64,000 nucleotides of DNA from the NCBI GenBank assembly GCA_019639235.1, contig JAHBSG010000004.1, forward strand, positions 1 to 64,000, in the 5' to 3' direction. The notes beneath the pieces were generated by a model, which saw nothing but the letters and a program-made list of their open reading frames with translations, was not told the DNA's origin and did no database searches. Position numbers and translations under genes: made by a program. This DNA comes from Acidobacteriota bacterium. Lineage in GTDB: Bacteria > Acidobacteriota > Blastocatellia > Pyrinomonadales > Pyrinomonadaceae. Below, piece after piece: positions 43,385-52,410 of the stretch (positions within the stretch are counted from its first letter, which is position 1; each line of letters starts with the position of its first letter).

Positions 43385-45070
43385 CTACGGATGTCGTCGA
43401 ACCTGCACTTCGAACTCGCGGCTCGCAATTTCGCCGGGTTGTGCTGCATCCGAAACTGTCACCGTAAAGCCAAATGTCCCGGTTCGCCGCGGGCGCCCGA
43501 ACAGGATCCCGGTTGCCGGGTCGAGTCTTACGCCCGGCGGAAGGCTTCCTGCCGTCACTGACCAAGAAAAACTTCCTGTTCCACCTGAGGCGGTCAAGGG
43601 CGCGCTGAATGGCCTCAAAAAGATCGGATCCGCAACGACGGCCGTGATGATCTGTACCGGTGCAAATGCTGAATATTCGAAGGCACCAAGGTCCATCGGG
43701 CCTGCGGACGGCCGCGGAATGATCGACCGATGCTTTACGTACTGCGAAAGCAATGCGTTGTCAGGCAGAGTGTCCGGATGAAGTGAAGTGCCGGAGTCGA
43801 TCGCGGCAGAGCCGGCGGTGAGCGAAAAATTTTGGGCTGCGGTATCGGCGAAACCGGGTTGCGTTCCTGTGATCATCGTCGGGCCGCCCGAAACGCTTCC
43901 TGTAAATCCGCCGCCCTCATGCGAGTTTCGCCAACCGGCCTTTGCCCAGTTGTTCGCAAGCGTTAGTTGTCCGGCCTCGGCGAGCATTGCCATGCTGGTG
44001 CCGGCCGCGGTATTGAAAATGATGTTGTTGCGGGCATCGGCACTTTCGTCATTCGTCGAAAGCCGCATCAAAACGGTCGTCCCTGCACGCAGCGAATAGA
44101 CCGTATTGTTGTAGAAATAAAGCTTACCTTTTCGGTAGGTGGCGGGGTTTCCGTTATCACCGCCGTAGTGAACTACCTGGTTATTGCCGCCGTCCTGTTT
44201 GATCAATACATTTCCGTAGACGAACGTCTTGCGGTACGCCGGGTCATTTCGGATAACTGCCGTATCTTCGCCCTCGACCATGTCGATATTTCGGTTGCCG
44301 CCCTCGATCCAGTTGTAGCGAACGACCAACCCGGCCGACCTGTCCTTGAGGTTCACGCCCGGCGAACCGCTTCTGAGCGGGCCGAAACGGTTGAACTGAA
44401 ACGTGATGTTGATCGCCGCTGTGTAGTTGTTGTGCTGAAAGATGCTGCCGACGATACCGTTGCCGTAAATGTAGTTTCCTTCAACGAGAATATTGCGCGA
44501 CTGCGCCGAATCGGATGATGCTGCGAAGAGGCCGTTCGCTCCATCGGTGATGATGTTGTGGCGGATGATAATGTTCTCGCCCTTTTCAATGAAGATCGGC
44601 GACGCGGCCGATGCGTAATTCTGCACCACGTTGTTGCGGCCTGTGAACTGATGGTCGGGATGTGCTCCGCGTATCTCGAGGCCCTCGATTACGATGAACC
44701 GAGGCATCGTGTCGGCAGGAATATTTGCCCCGCCGATCTTGATCACGCCCCGCTGTTCGCTCCAGAAATTGAGGTTCGCGGGTGTCGTCGCGTTGACTCC
44801 GCTGATCACCGGCAACTCACCATTTGGGCCCGGAACGCCGGTTACGGTGATAGGTTGGTCTGAGGTGCCTTGGCGGCAGATCACCCACTTTTCTCGGTAC
44901 GGTTCGGGCCGCCAATGTACCCGCACGACGTCGCCGGGCTGAAGCGTTGCCCATGGCACGTCTGCAATGTCGTTCATGGCCGGATCATCTGGCCTAACGT
45001 CGTAGACCGCCGCGTGCGACGTCGCTATCGCCAAGAACAATAGAAATGCCAGGAAGATCGTTCTACGCAT
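43385..45070 (-). CDS. Secreted right-handed beta-helix protein with Ig-like tail
   Basis: 561 residues with signal MRRTIFLAFLLFLAIATSHA. Residues 25-340 form a parallel beta-helix with many short repeats (VIEGLEIRGAHPDHQFTGRN, NIIIRHNIITDGANGLFAAS, NILVEGNYIYGNGIVGSIFQ). The C-terminal 100 residues form a putative-Ig/He_PIG beta-sandwich (FSWSVTAGSLPPGVRLDPAT, GILFGRPRRTGTFGFTVTVS). It resembles polysaccharide lyase or pectinase-like surface proteins, but no catalytic residues can be named. The stop overlaps closely with the convergent YceH gene (1 bp apart). Confidence 0.8.
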   Translation of the reverse strand: MRRTIFLAFLLFLAIATSHAAVYDVRPDDPAMNDIADVPWATLQPGDVVRVHWRPEPYREKWVICRQGTSDQPITVTGVPGPNGELPVISGVNATTPANLNFWSEQRGVIKIGGANIPADTMPRFIVIEGLEIRGAHPDHQFTGRNNVVQNYASAASPIFIEKGENIIIRHNIITDGANGLFAASSDSAQSRNILVEGNYIYGNGIVGSIFQHNNYTAAINITFQFNRFGPLRSGSPGVNLKDRSAGLVVRYNWIEGGNRNIDMVEGEDTAVIRNDPAYRKTFVYGNVLIKQDGGNNQVVHYGGDNGNPATYRKGKLYFYNNTVYSLRAGTTVLMRLSTNDESADARNNIIFNTAAGTSMAMLAEAGQLTLANNWAKAGWRNSHEGGGFTGSVSGGPTMITGTQPGFADTAAQNFSLTAGSAAIDSGTSLHPDTLPDNALLSQYVKHRSIIPRPSAGPMDLGAFEYSAFAPVQIITAVVADPIFLRPFSAPLTASGGTGSFSWSVTAGSLPPGVRLDPATGILFGRPRRTGTFGFTVTVSDAAQPGEIASREFEVQVRRHP

Positions 45071-45186
45071 ATTCAGGTTTCGAAGACTCGGCGAGGGCAG
45101 GGAAACAAAAAACCGGGGAATGAAGGGGAAGCCCTATTATATAAAGAGTTCAATAGCGGGCAAAATTCTAGTCCGGCCAAAGAAAA

Positions 45187-45208
45187 AAGAGGCCGGAGCC
45201 TCTTTTCT
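45187..45208 (-). terminator. Terminator of the repeat-protein gene
   Basis: AAAAGAGGC (45187-45195) pairs with GCCTCTTTT (45200-45208), a 9-bp stem with a CGGA loop. Read on the minus strand it is followed by a run of T (45190-45181), 23 bp beyond the stop at 45231. Confidence 0.85.
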
Positions 45209-45230
45209 ACAGGAACGGTGGAAGAAACTG

Positions 45231-46133
45231 CTAGTTTACCCAAACGCCGATCTTCTTATTGACGATGTCGCCGACGCTGATGTTCGGGTTCTCGGTTCGT
45301 GCCTTGCGGACAAACTCGGCATCGACCTTAAAGATACGGAGTTTGACTACCTCTTCAGGATCAAGGTTGGTCAGCCCCTCGTTGCGAAGTGAGTTGAGAT
45401 ACTCGGGCGTGACCTTAAAGATGCTGTACTTCACAAGGTGCTCGAAGTTGTCCGCGCCAAAGCCCATGTCCTTAATGCCGCGGACGAATTCGGCATCGAT
45501 CTTGAAGATGCGAGCCTTGACGAGGTCGTCCATCGAGAGGTTCGGGAATCCGGTCGCCTTCATTTCCGCCATGAACTTGCCGTCGATCTTGAAGATAGCG
45601 GCCTTGAAAAGATCATCGAGTCCCAGTTTGCCGAAGTTTGCCGCGGCAAGGTCGTCGGCAAGTGCGGTTGTCACATTCAGCATCGCAGCCATGAAGAGCT
45701 TTTCCTCAAGGCTCGACTCACGCTTCGAATTTCCGTCCGAATCGAGGTCGAAGCCGCGTGCCCGAAGCCCATCGGCAAACGCGTAGCTGGGCGCGAAGCG
45801 ATAGGTACCGCTGCCCTTGCCGTCCGTAAACGTACCCTCGCATTGGATCGTCCCGGCTTCGCGTACGAGCGAGAAATTAACGCTTCCGTTCTGCAGGGCA
45901 CCTGAGTTTAGGCCGTTGAGTTCCGAAATGTCGTATGTCGAACCGTTCTGGTACTTGCCGCCGCGTTCGCCCTTTCGTTCAAAAGAAAGGTTGATCTTGC
46001 CGGAAGCGGCATCTTTGACCTTCGCCGTCCAGTTTCCCGAAACCGTATCCTGTGCGGCGATGATCCAATTGCCGAAAATGATGATGATAAATAGTGCGGC
46101 CGCCCGGCCAAAATAAGTAGAAAAATGCTGCAT
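45231..46133 (-). CDS. Secreted protein with four FK[IV]-x-x-E/K-F repeats
   Basis: 300 residues. Signal peptide with hydrophobic segment AAALFIIIIFGNWIIAAQ. A first region (residues 25-130) is beta-rich (SGNWTAKVKDAASGKINLSF). The C-terminal region carries four repeats of about 27 residues beginning FKIDGKFMAEMKATGF, FKIDAEFVRGIKDMGF, FKVTPEYLNSLRNEGL and FKVDAEFVRKARTENP, with a shared D-[LF/V]-V-K-x-x-I end. Similar VTPEY repeats are common in acidobacterial and Bacteroidetes proteins, often after BlaR1-type peptidases, but no peptidase is here. Function unknown. Confidence 0.78.
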   Translation of the reverse strand: MQHFSTYFGRAAALFIIIIFGNWIIAAQDTVSGNWTAKVKDAASGKINLSFERKGERGGKYQNGSTYDISELNGLNSGALQNGSVNFSLVREAGTIQCEGTFTDGKGSGTYRFAPSYAFADGLRARGFDLDSDGNSKRESSLEEKLFMAAMLNVTTALADDLAAANFGKLGLDDLFKAAIFKIDGKFMAEMKATGFPNLSMDDLVKARIFKIDAEFVRGIKDMGFGADNFEHLVKYSIFKVTPEYLNSLRNEGLTNLDPEEVVKLRIFKVDAEFVRKARTENPNISVGDIVNKKIGVWVN

Positions 46134-46232
46134 TAGTGCCTCCAGATGAAATGTTTATTGCCCGCAAGGGGTATTCAACGGAGAAACACCGAGAGTCGCA
46201 GATTTGTGACACACGGAATCAAGAGAAAAGAA

Positions 46233-46259
46233 AAAAGCCGGCCATCGCGACCGGCTTTT
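46233..46259 (-). terminator. Terminator of the TPR protein gene
   Basis: AAAAGCCGG (46233-46241) and CCGGCTTTT (46251-46259) form a 9-bp stem. Read on the minus strand it is followed by TTTTTTCTTTTC (46236-46225). It begins 23 bp beyond the stop at 46282. Confidence 0.9.
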
Positions 46260-46281
46260 GGCGAGATCAAAACCAGCTTTA

Positions 46282-47598
46282 CTAGTTCCTGCGGCGAGTG
46301 CTCGGGCGGGTCGTTTTCTGGGGCGTGATGTTCTTATCGGCCTTGAGTGCCTCGATAAGTCCCGCCGCGTCTGCTTTATAGCGGTGGCCTGCCGGAGCCG
46401 CTTCCGCAAACTTCTGAAGCAGGTTGGCTCCTTCCTGAAGTTGAGCGTCGTTACCGTTGAGGTAGCCCGCGTTGACAAGGCTAAGCCCGGCACCGGCCAT
46501 CGCATCAACGTTATCCGGAGCAGCTTCAAGCACGACCTTGTAGGCCGTTATCGCATTATCGGCATCGCCTGCAACACGATAATAGTCGGCGAGGATCAGC
46601 TGTGTTTCGAGCTTACGCTTGTCGTCAACCTCGGCTGCGAGGTTGGCGTCGAGAAGTGCCTTTACCGACGCGCCGGATTCGGGCATGGCCTGTTCGGTGC
46701 GGACCATCAGGCTAACTGTCTCACGAGCGCCATCGAGCGTCTGTTTTTTGAACTGCGCAACTACGTTCGCATCCGACGCGGTCGCCTTGGCGGCGAGGTC
46801 CCAAGCCTTTTGATACGAATCGATCGCATCCGAGAAATCCTGCTTGACCTTGGTCATCGCCGGGACCTTCTCGGCGGCCGGCTTGTTGGCGTTCTCATTG
46901 AAAGTTGCGACCGCTCGTTGGCGAAGCGAAAGTGCTTTATTGTTCAAGAAGAGTGGTGCAGCACCGGCGAATTCCGGATCGACCTTGTAGCCTTCGTCAA
47001 ACTTCGCGATCGCAAGATCGTAATTCTTCGCCGAGAATGCATCGCTGCCTTCCTTCAGCGTCCGCTGCCGGACCTCATTGCCGGTCTTGGCTCGTTCGTT
47101 CGCGGCCTCGACCTCTTTCCGCTTTGCATCGAACTCGGCCTGCTCCTTTTCCAGCTGTTTACGCTGCTCGGCGCTCATTTCAGCCGTTGGGGCAGGGCCA
47201 GCCTGTGAGGCTGCGGCACGGACCTCTTCCTCGGTCAGAATGCGGCCGTCACCGGGCGAGACGACGATCTCGATATTCTCCATTCCGGGTCGAACGTCCG
47301 GAAGATACTTCGGCGAGATGCCCGGGCCGCCGACCGCAAGGATCAGCCGTGCTCCGAAAAGCACTCCGGCGAAACTAAATTCGCCGCGGCGATTCGTCTT
47401 GGCCGAAGGAAGCTTACCTTTCGAGATATCCGAACGATATGCCTCTACAACGACATCGACCGCCGGGGCCTTGGTGCCGTCCGGTTGTTCGATGACGATC
47501 TTTCCGCGTACCGGTGCCGTTTGGCCAAAGGCCGTAAAACCAAGCGAGAGAACGAAGGCCGCAGCGGCCATCGAACCAAAAATCTTTCTCTTGAACAT
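46282..47598 (-). CDS. Secreted protein with CarboxypepD-reg-like and TPR regions
   Basis: 438 residues. Signal peptide ending AFGQTA, then a beta-sandwich (RGKIVIEQPDGTKAPAVDVV and KTNRRGEFSFAGVLFGARLI) of the carboxypeptidase regulatory type. A long charged coiled segment (residues 140-195, EQRKQLEKEQAEFDAKRKEV) follows. Residues 195-420 have TPR-like helical repeats (GSDAFSAKNYDLAIAKFDEG, ADYYRVAGDADNAITAYKVV). Such proteins are typical protein-protein scaffolds of the envelope. It is divergent from serC, with the terminator at 46233-46259. Confidence 0.8.
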   Translation of the reverse strand: MFKRKIFGSMAAAAFVLSLGFTAFGQTAPVRGKIVIEQPDGTKAPAVDVVVEAYRSDISKGKLPSAKTNRRGEFSFAGVLFGARLILAVGGPGISPKYLPDVRPGMENIEIVVSPGDGRILTEEEVRAAASQAGPAPTAEMSAEQRKQLEKEQAEFDAKRKEVEAANERAKTGNEVRQRTLKEGSDAFSAKNYDLAIAKFDEGYKVDPEFAGAAPLFLNNKALSLRQRAVATFNENANKPAAEKVPAMTKVKQDFSDAIDSYQKAWDLAAKATASDANVVAQFKKQTLDGARETVSLMVRTEQAMPESGASVKALLDANLAAEVDDKRKLETQLILADYYRVAGDADNAITAYKVVLEAAPDNVDAMAGAGLSLVNAGYLNGNDAQLQEGANLLQKFAEAAPAGHRYKADAAGLIEALKADKNITPQKTTRPSTRRRN

Positions 47599-47800
47599 AG
47601 CGATTTCTCCGATCTATCGGTCCTGATTCCTTCAGATCGCAGGACTAGGATGCAGAACCCGAGATTTGGGTTTATATTGGAATAAAGTTTACCCGAAAAC
47701 TATCGGATTTTCGAGAAGATCGGGATAAAAGGGACGGGAAACCTCAAAAATTAGGGCCGCAGGTTCAACAGGCGACCTTGAAGCCCTTATTTTACCGAAG

Positions 47801-48886
47801 ATGACGAGCCGTATTTTCAATTTCAGTGCCGGGCCGGCCGTAATGCCCGAACCCGTGCTTGAGCGGGCAAGGGAAGAGCTTCTCTCGCTCGGCCGAGCGG
47901 GCATGAGCGTGATGGAAATGAGCCATCGCTCGCCCGAGTTCGAGAGCGTTCTCCACAAGGCGGAAGCGGGAATTCGAGAACTTTTGGGCCTGCCGGCAAA
48001 TTACCGTGTGCTCTTCACCTATGGCGGAGCGACGATGCAGTTTTCGATGGTGCCGATGAACCTGTTGGCCGGCGGCCACGCCGACTACATCACCACCGGA
48101 GCCTGGAGCGAGAAGGCGATCGCGGAGGCCCGCCGTTTCGGCCGGGTGAACGAGATCTTCTCGACGAAGGGATCGGGTTTCCGCTCGGTGCCGGCAGATG
48201 AAGATATTGTCGTTTCCGCCGGTGCGGCCTATGTTCACTACTGCTCAAACGAAACGATCGACGGCGTTGAGTTTCCGTATGATCTGGATGCAGGAGGCAC
48301 TCCGGTCGTCTGCGATGCTTCGTCAAACATTCTCTCGCGGCCGATAGATGTCGAGAAATATGCGTTGATCTATGCCGGCGCCCAGAAGAACATCGGCCCG
48401 AGCGGCGTGACGGTCGTCATTATCCGCGAGGACCTGCTCGAACGCATCCCGGATGGCCTGCCGCTGCTGCTTGATTACCGCACATACGCGAGTACGGACT
48501 CGATGCCGAACACGCCAAATACCTGGGGCATATATCTCGTCGGGCTGGTAACGGATTGGCTCAGGGAGCAAGGCGGGCTCGCGGCGATGGCCGAGCGGAA
48601 TCGCGAAAAAGCAAAGCTGCTTTACGAGGCGATAGATGCGAGCGACGGCTTTTACCGCGGCCACGCCGAGCGGGCGGCAAGGTCGCTGATGAACGTCACA
48701 TTTCGCCTACCGAGTGAAGAACTTGAGGAACGGTTTTGTGCCGAGGCCGAACGCCACGGGATGAGCGGCCTCCGCGGCCACCGTTCGGTCGGCGGCATCA
48801 GGGCGTCGATCTACAACGCTTTTCCGCGAGAAGGCGTCGAGGAATTGGTAGGTTTCATGTCCGAGTTTCGCGATGAGAACGGCTAG
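47801..48886 (+). CDS. serC: Phosphoserine aminotransferase
   Basis: Transaminates 3-phosphohydroxypyruvate to phosphoserine in serine biosynthesis with PLP. The Schiff-base Lys is Lys196 in AGAQKNIGPSG. FNFSAGPAVMPEPVLERARE and MSVMEMSHRSPEF open the fold, and HRSVGGIRASIYNAFP binds substrate near the end. Length of 361 residues is standard. The stop overlaps the convergent selA stop by 4 bp. Confidence 0.96.
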   Translation: MTSRIFNFSAGPAVMPEPVLERAREELLSLGRAGMSVMEMSHRSPEFESVLHKAEAGIRELLGLPANYRVLFTYGGATMQFSMVPMNLLAGGHADYITTGAWSEKAIAEARRFGRVNEIFSTKGSGFRSVPADEDIVVSAGAAYVHYCSNETIDGVEFPYDLDAGGTPVVCDASSNILSRPIDVEKYALIYAGAQKNIGPSGVTVVIIREDLLERIPDGLPLLLDYRTYASTDSMPNTPNTWGIYLVGLVTDWLREQGGLAAMAERNREKAKLLYEAIDASDGFYRGHAERAARSLMNVTFRLPSEELEERFCAEAERHGMSGLRGHRSVGGIRASIYNAFPREGVEELVGFMSEFRDENG

Positions 48887-50304
48887 ACGGCCGCGATAGC
48901 AGCCATAAGTTCTTTTTCGTGTTCCGGCCGCACCGTCCGAAGGTCAATAAGCACTTTGTCCTCGGCGATGCGGACGATCACCGCGGGATTTCCTAGCCGC
49001 AGTCGTCGTTCTATTTCGTCTGCAGATACGCTGCGGCCCGTTAGTGCGACGAGCGTGGTTTCCGGATGTACGCCCGGAGCCGAACCGCCACCGATGGCAG
49101 ATTCTCCCCGCATTACGTAAACATCAAAGAAACGGCCCTCAGGCAACTTGCCTCGTAACTCGTTTGCAAAGGCCGTCGCCCGCGTTTCGATCTCAGCTTC
49201 CGGCATCGAAAGCATTCTCAGTACGTGAATCTCCTCGAAATGCGTCCCGCGTTCGTAGGCAAGCAGCGTTGCCTCGAGGGCTGCATAGGTCAGCTTGTCC
49301 GGCCGGAGTGCACGGTAAAGCGGGTGCCGACAGATCGTTTCGACTAGATCTCGGCGGCCGACGATGATGCCCGATTGCGGCCCGCCGAGAAGCTTGTCGC
49401 CGCTAAAGGCAACGAGATCCGCGCCTTCGGCGACGGAGCGTGAAATGAGCGGCTCATTGCCGAGCCCGTATTGGCTCAGATCGGCCAACGCTCCCGATCC
49501 GGCGTCCTCGAAGAACACAACGCCTTTCTCTCGTGCGAGTGCGGCAAGCTCCGCATTGCCGGGCGAAGAGGTGAAGCCGATGATGCGGTAATTCGAGGGA
49601 TGAACGCGAAGCAGCATCGCCGTGTTTTCGCCGATCGCTTTCTCATAGTCGGCGAGCTTTGTACGGTTGGTCGTGCCGACCTCTTTCAGAATGCAGCCCG
49701 AACGGGCGAGGACATCGGGCACGCGAAAATCTCCGCCTATCTCGACCAGTTCGCCGCGGGAAATTACAACTTCTCGGCCCGCGGCTAGAGCAGTAAGTGT
49801 CAAAAAAGCTGCCGAGGCGCAGTTGTTGACGATGACTGCGGCCTCAGCGCCCGTAAGCGATGCGATAAGCTCTTCCGCACCGCGTCCGCGCTTGCCGCGT
49901 TTGCCGGTGGCGATGTCGTATTCGAGTGTACAATAGCCGGCGGCGGTATCGGCGATCGCTCTTTTCGCGTTTTCCGAAAGCGGTGCCCGCCCAAGGTTTG
50001 TGTGAATGACGACGCCGGTCGCGTTGATCACACCCGAAAGCAGCGACCGCGAGAACTCATCGCGAAGCTGCCCGATGTGCTCAACGGCCTGCGCAGCCAC
50101 GCCGGCCTTCGATATCGCTTCCGTTCCTTTCCCGTTTATCAGGTCAGCCCGCAGATGCTCGACCGCAAGCCGTGCCCAGCTCTTGACCCGGCCGCTCCCG
50201 AATTCGGTTGACATCGCCGCAACAGCGTCGGCCTGGAGCAGCTCGTCGATCGACGGAAGTTGGCTCAATGGGTTAGGCATTGGTCGCTTGGCTGCTTCGG
50301 TCAT
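48883..50304 (-). CDS. selA: L-seryl-tRNA(Sec) selenium transferase
   Basis: Converts Ser-tRNA(Sec) to Sec-tRNA(Sec). The family blocks ATGVVIHTNLGRAPLSENAK, TGKRGKRGRGAEELIASLTG, FSGDKLLGGPQSGIIVGRRD (with the PLP Lys in GDKLLGG) and HPLYRALRPDKLTYAALEAT are intact. 473 residues is usual. Presence implies this organism inserts selenocysteine. No selB, selD or tRNA-Sec is visible in the window, so they must be elsewhere. The gene is convergent with serC. Confidence 0.95.
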   Translation of the reverse strand: MTEAAKRPMPNPLSQLPSIDELLQADAVAAMSTEFGSGRVKSWARLAVEHLRADLINGKGTEAISKAGVAAQAVEHIGQLRDEFSRSLLSGVINATGVVIHTNLGRAPLSENAKRAIADTAAGYCTLEYDIATGKRGKRGRGAEELIASLTGAEAAVIVNNCASAAFLTLTALAAGREVVISRGELVEIGGDFRVPDVLARSGCILKEVGTTNRTKLADYEKAIGENTAMLLRVHPSNYRIIGFTSSPGNAELAALAREKGVVFFEDAGSGALADLSQYGLGNEPLISRSVAEGADLVAFSGDKLLGGPQSGIIVGRRDLVETICRHPLYRALRPDKLTYAALEATLLAYERGTHFEEIHVLRMLSMPEAEIETRATAFANELRGKLPEGRFFDVYVMRGESAIGGGSAPGVHPETTLVALTGRSVSADEIERRLRLGNPAVIVRIAEDKVLIDLRTVRPEHEKELMAAIAAV

Positions 50305-50410
50305 TATCCATCAATAGCATACGGCGGATTTTTTTGGAATAGCCCGGGTGATAGCAATCTTGTTTAAAGAGGCCCTTTGCACGGAGGGCCGTCCCTCGCC
50401 CCTCAATCCT

Positions 50411-50737
50411 ATGGTTAACCGACACAAGATCTCATCCTCCATCCGTCAAATGCCGTCCCGGCTTGAAGAATCGGCAATGATCGATCAGGAGATCTCCCGG
50501 ATCGAAGAAGCGATCCGCAAGCTCAAGATCGATTTCGATATCTATTTCAACGGCTCGACCAAGCGCCCGCCTCTCGAGGCCCGCGCCCGTCTTGAAGCGA
50601 ACCTGAAGCGGCTGTCTGACAAGCGGAATTTGAACTACGGCCAGCGGTACCAGATGCAGGGGCTTATCGCCCGCTTTACGTCTTACCGCGAGCTCTGGCG
50701 GCGAACGCTGCGGGCACGAGGCGAAGAGCTGGTCTAG
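50411..50737 (+). CDS. Conserved hypothetical protein with DFDIYFNG...KRPP motif
   Basis: About 108 residues from ATG 50411; the frame is open from a GTG at 50348 and other ATGs occur at 50450 and 50477. I favour a mid start because the family-like core begins at EISRIEEAIRKLKIDFDIYF. The motif DIYFNGSTKRPP and the end RFTSYRELWRRTLRARGEEL match a small protein I have seen across myxobacteria and acidobacteria with no assigned role. No signal or membrane segment. No good Shine-Dalgarno for any start. Confidence 0.6.
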   Translation: MVNRHKISSSIRQMPSRLEESAMIDQEISRIEEAIRKLKIDFDIYFNGSTKRPPLEARARLEANLKRLSDKRNLNYGQRYQMQGLIARFTSYRELWRRTLRARGEELV

Positions 50738-50761
50738 CCTCGGGCGACATTGAGAAAACAA

Positions 50762-50791
50762 AAAGCGGCTGCCATTTTGGGCGGCCGCTTT
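50762..50791. terminator. Terminator hairpin between convergent genes
   Basis: AAAGCGGCTGCC (50762-50773) pairs with a GGCGGCCGCTTT segment (50780-50791), twelve pairs including a T-G, with a short ATTTTG loop. It lies between a gene ending at 50737 (plus) and the cold-shock gene ending at 50847 (minus). Confidence 0.85.
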
Positions 50792-50846
50792 GTTATTATC
50801 GCTTTCGATCAAATGCAGGTGATTGAAAACGGTCAAATTCTCAACT

Positions 50847-51056
50847 TCAGGCTCGGGCCTGCACGTTCTCAGCTTGCGGGCCTTTGGGACCGTTCGTCAC
50901 CTCAAACTCAACTTCCTGTCCTTGGATAAGGGTCTTATAGCCATCGCCAAGTATCGCGCTGTAGTGCACGAAAATGTCCTGTTCGCCGGGTTGCTCGATA
51001 AAGCCATAGCCCTTGGCGTTGTTGAACCACTTGACCATTCCTACTGTTTTAGACAT
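50847..51056 (-). CDS. Cold-shock protein (CspA family)
   Basis: 69 residues from ATG 51056 ([20 protein letters not shown]). RNP1 is KGYGFI and RNP2 is DIFVHYSAI, the single-strand nucleic acid contacts; [10 protein letters not shown] ends the domain as usual. AGGAGG ribosome-binding sequence (on the minus strand) lies about 11 bases before this start, which makes the earlier frame (51086) unlikely. Acts as an RNA chaperone. The 332 bp between it and kynA is long, as expected for a cold-shock leader. Confidence 0.93.
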   Translation of the reverse strand: MSKTVGMVKWFNNAKGYGFIEQPGEQDIFVHYSAILGDGYKTLIQGQEVEFEVTNGPKGPQAENVQARA

Positions 51057-51388
51057 CACTATTCTGATTCCTCCTACAAACCTCAAAAATCAATTTTCTT
51101 TCTGTCCGTTATCATGCGGCAGAACCAAACCTGGTAACCCCTTGATCGGAAAGCGTCGAAGATGAAGCACCGCCCTACCTTGATAGGGGAGAACCTCAAA
51201 GTTCAATCAAATCTTAAATTGCAAGACCTGTTGTTTAGACTACGCGGGTATAATCTTCGATGAAGGCGAATTTACTTATATTTAACGCCGGTGTCAAGCA
51301 CTTTTTCGGGAAAACCGACAAATTTATTGAAAATTGACAGAAAGTTGCCGATAGCCGATGATTACGGTGTCCAAATACAGGTTTCGCG
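51057..51388. other. Divergent intergenic region (cold-shock leader and kynA upstream)
   Basis: Over 300 bases between two divergent genes. I see no ORF of confident coding quality. On the plus strand there is a TATAAT at 51249-51254 directly before a 25-codon open frame (51260-51337), and TTGACA (51334-51339) with GATGAT (51357-51362), 17 bp apart, a plausible kynA promoter. The minus-strand half probably holds the cold-shock mRNA leader. No known RNA motif was recognised. Confidence 0.6.
51334..51362 (+). promoter_or_regulatory. Candidate promoter of kynA
   Basis: TTGACA (51334-51339) and GATGAT (51357-51362, four of six consensus positions) are 17 bp apart. Transcription would start near 51369, about 20 bases before the kynA ATG at 51389. 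A perfect -35 makes this credible. Confidence 0.5.
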
Positions 51389-52201
51389 ATGTCAACATCT
51401 TATGGCGGCGACGCACCGCTTTCATATAATAAGTACCTCAAAGTGCCGGAGCTTATCCGGCTGCAGCAAACGCTCTCCGAACCGGAAAGCCACGATGAAC
51501 TTCTCTTCATCGTCATCCATCAGACCTACGAACTCTGGTTCAAGCAGATACTTCACGAGCTTGACGCCTGCATCGGTTGGATGGATGAGGGGCGGCTTTT
51601 CCGGGCAAATCACTCGCTCCGCGGGGTGAATTCGATCGAGCGGATATTGGTCACGCAGATACATATTTTGGAATCAATGGCTCCGATCGGGTTCCTGGAG
51701 TTTCGCGATAAGCTAAACCCGGCGAGCGGATTTCAATCAATGCAGTTTCGCGAGCTTGAGTTTTCGTCCGGCGCAAAGGACCAGAAGATACTCGAATCAT
51801 TCAGTGACGATGAGTTCGCTTATGAGCGTTTGAAGGCGAGGTTCGAGGCACCCTCGCTTGCCGATGCCTTTTGGTCGCTGCTCGAAAGAAACGGCCTTGC
51901 GGCTGCAAGCTACGAGGAGCGGGTCAACTCGACCGTAAAAATGCTCGCAAAGCCCGAGCGATATGCCGAGCTTTACAATATGCAGGACCTGCTGATCGAG
52001 CACGACGAACTTGTCATCGCCTGGCGTTACAACCACATCCAAATGGTCGAGCGAATGTTGGGCATGAAACGCGGAACGGGCGGCTCGGACGGCGTCGGCT
52101 ACCTGACGACGACTCTCAAGAAGAAGTTCTTTCCCGAACTCTGGGAAGCGAGAACGCATCTGAAAATGGAGGATGTGTTGGCAGGTGATCAGGGGAGATG
52201 A
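51389..52201 (+). CDS. kynA: Tryptophan 2,3-dioxygenase
   Basis: Heme enzyme that opens the indole ring of tryptophan to N-formylkynurenine. Family motifs FIVIHQTYELWFKQ (active-site His and residues) near residue 42-55 and the C-terminal HDELVIAWRYNHIQMVERML with GMKRGTGGSDGVGYL are intact; the His in the second block ligates heme. At 270 residues it is normal for bacterial TDO. No kynU or kynB gene lies next to it. Downstream is a GATGA-word repeat. Confidence 0.95.
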   Translation: MSTSYGGDAPLSYNKYLKVPELIRLQQTLSEPESHDELLFIVIHQTYELWFKQILHELDACIGWMDEGRLFRANHSLRGVNSIERILVTQIHILESMAPIGFLEFRDKLNPASGFQSMQFRELEFSSGAKDQKILESFSDDEFAYERLKARFEAPSLADAFWSLLERNGLAAASYEERVNSTVKMLAKPERYAELYNMQDLLIEHDELVIAWRYNHIQMVERMLGMKRGTGGSDGVGYLTTTLKKKFFPELWEARTHLKMEDVLAGDQGR

Positions 52202-52400
52202 GAGATGATGAACGAGATGATAAATGAGAGAAAATAAGTGATAGATGATAATTGATAGATGAATCAGTGTGCAGCAACGAATGAGTCGATATCGTTACGG
52301 GCCGTTTGACGATTTTCCAGGACTTCCTTAAACCATCCATCCATCTATCATTTTTTTCACTTAACACCTTTCACTTCTTATTTATTCCGAAAGCAAAACG
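52193..52400. repeat. Word-built repeats (GATGA/GATAGA family)
   Basis: 52195-52262 holds repeated GATGAGA/GATGATAA/GATAGATGAT words. 52322-52385 holds CATCCATCCATCTATCATTT and CACTTAACACCTTTCACTTC, roughly the reverse complement. It fills the gap between kynA and the 5'-nucleotidase and overlaps the end of the kynA coding sequence slightly. The reiterated words make it another member of the word-built group. Confidence 0.6.
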
Positions 52401-52410
52401 AAATAGTGCC

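Noticed and set aside
45120-45392. 90-codon plus-strand frame at the end of the FK[IV] repeat gene
   Set aside because: It starts in a terminator region and is antisense to the repeats, whose pattern is conserved on the other strand.
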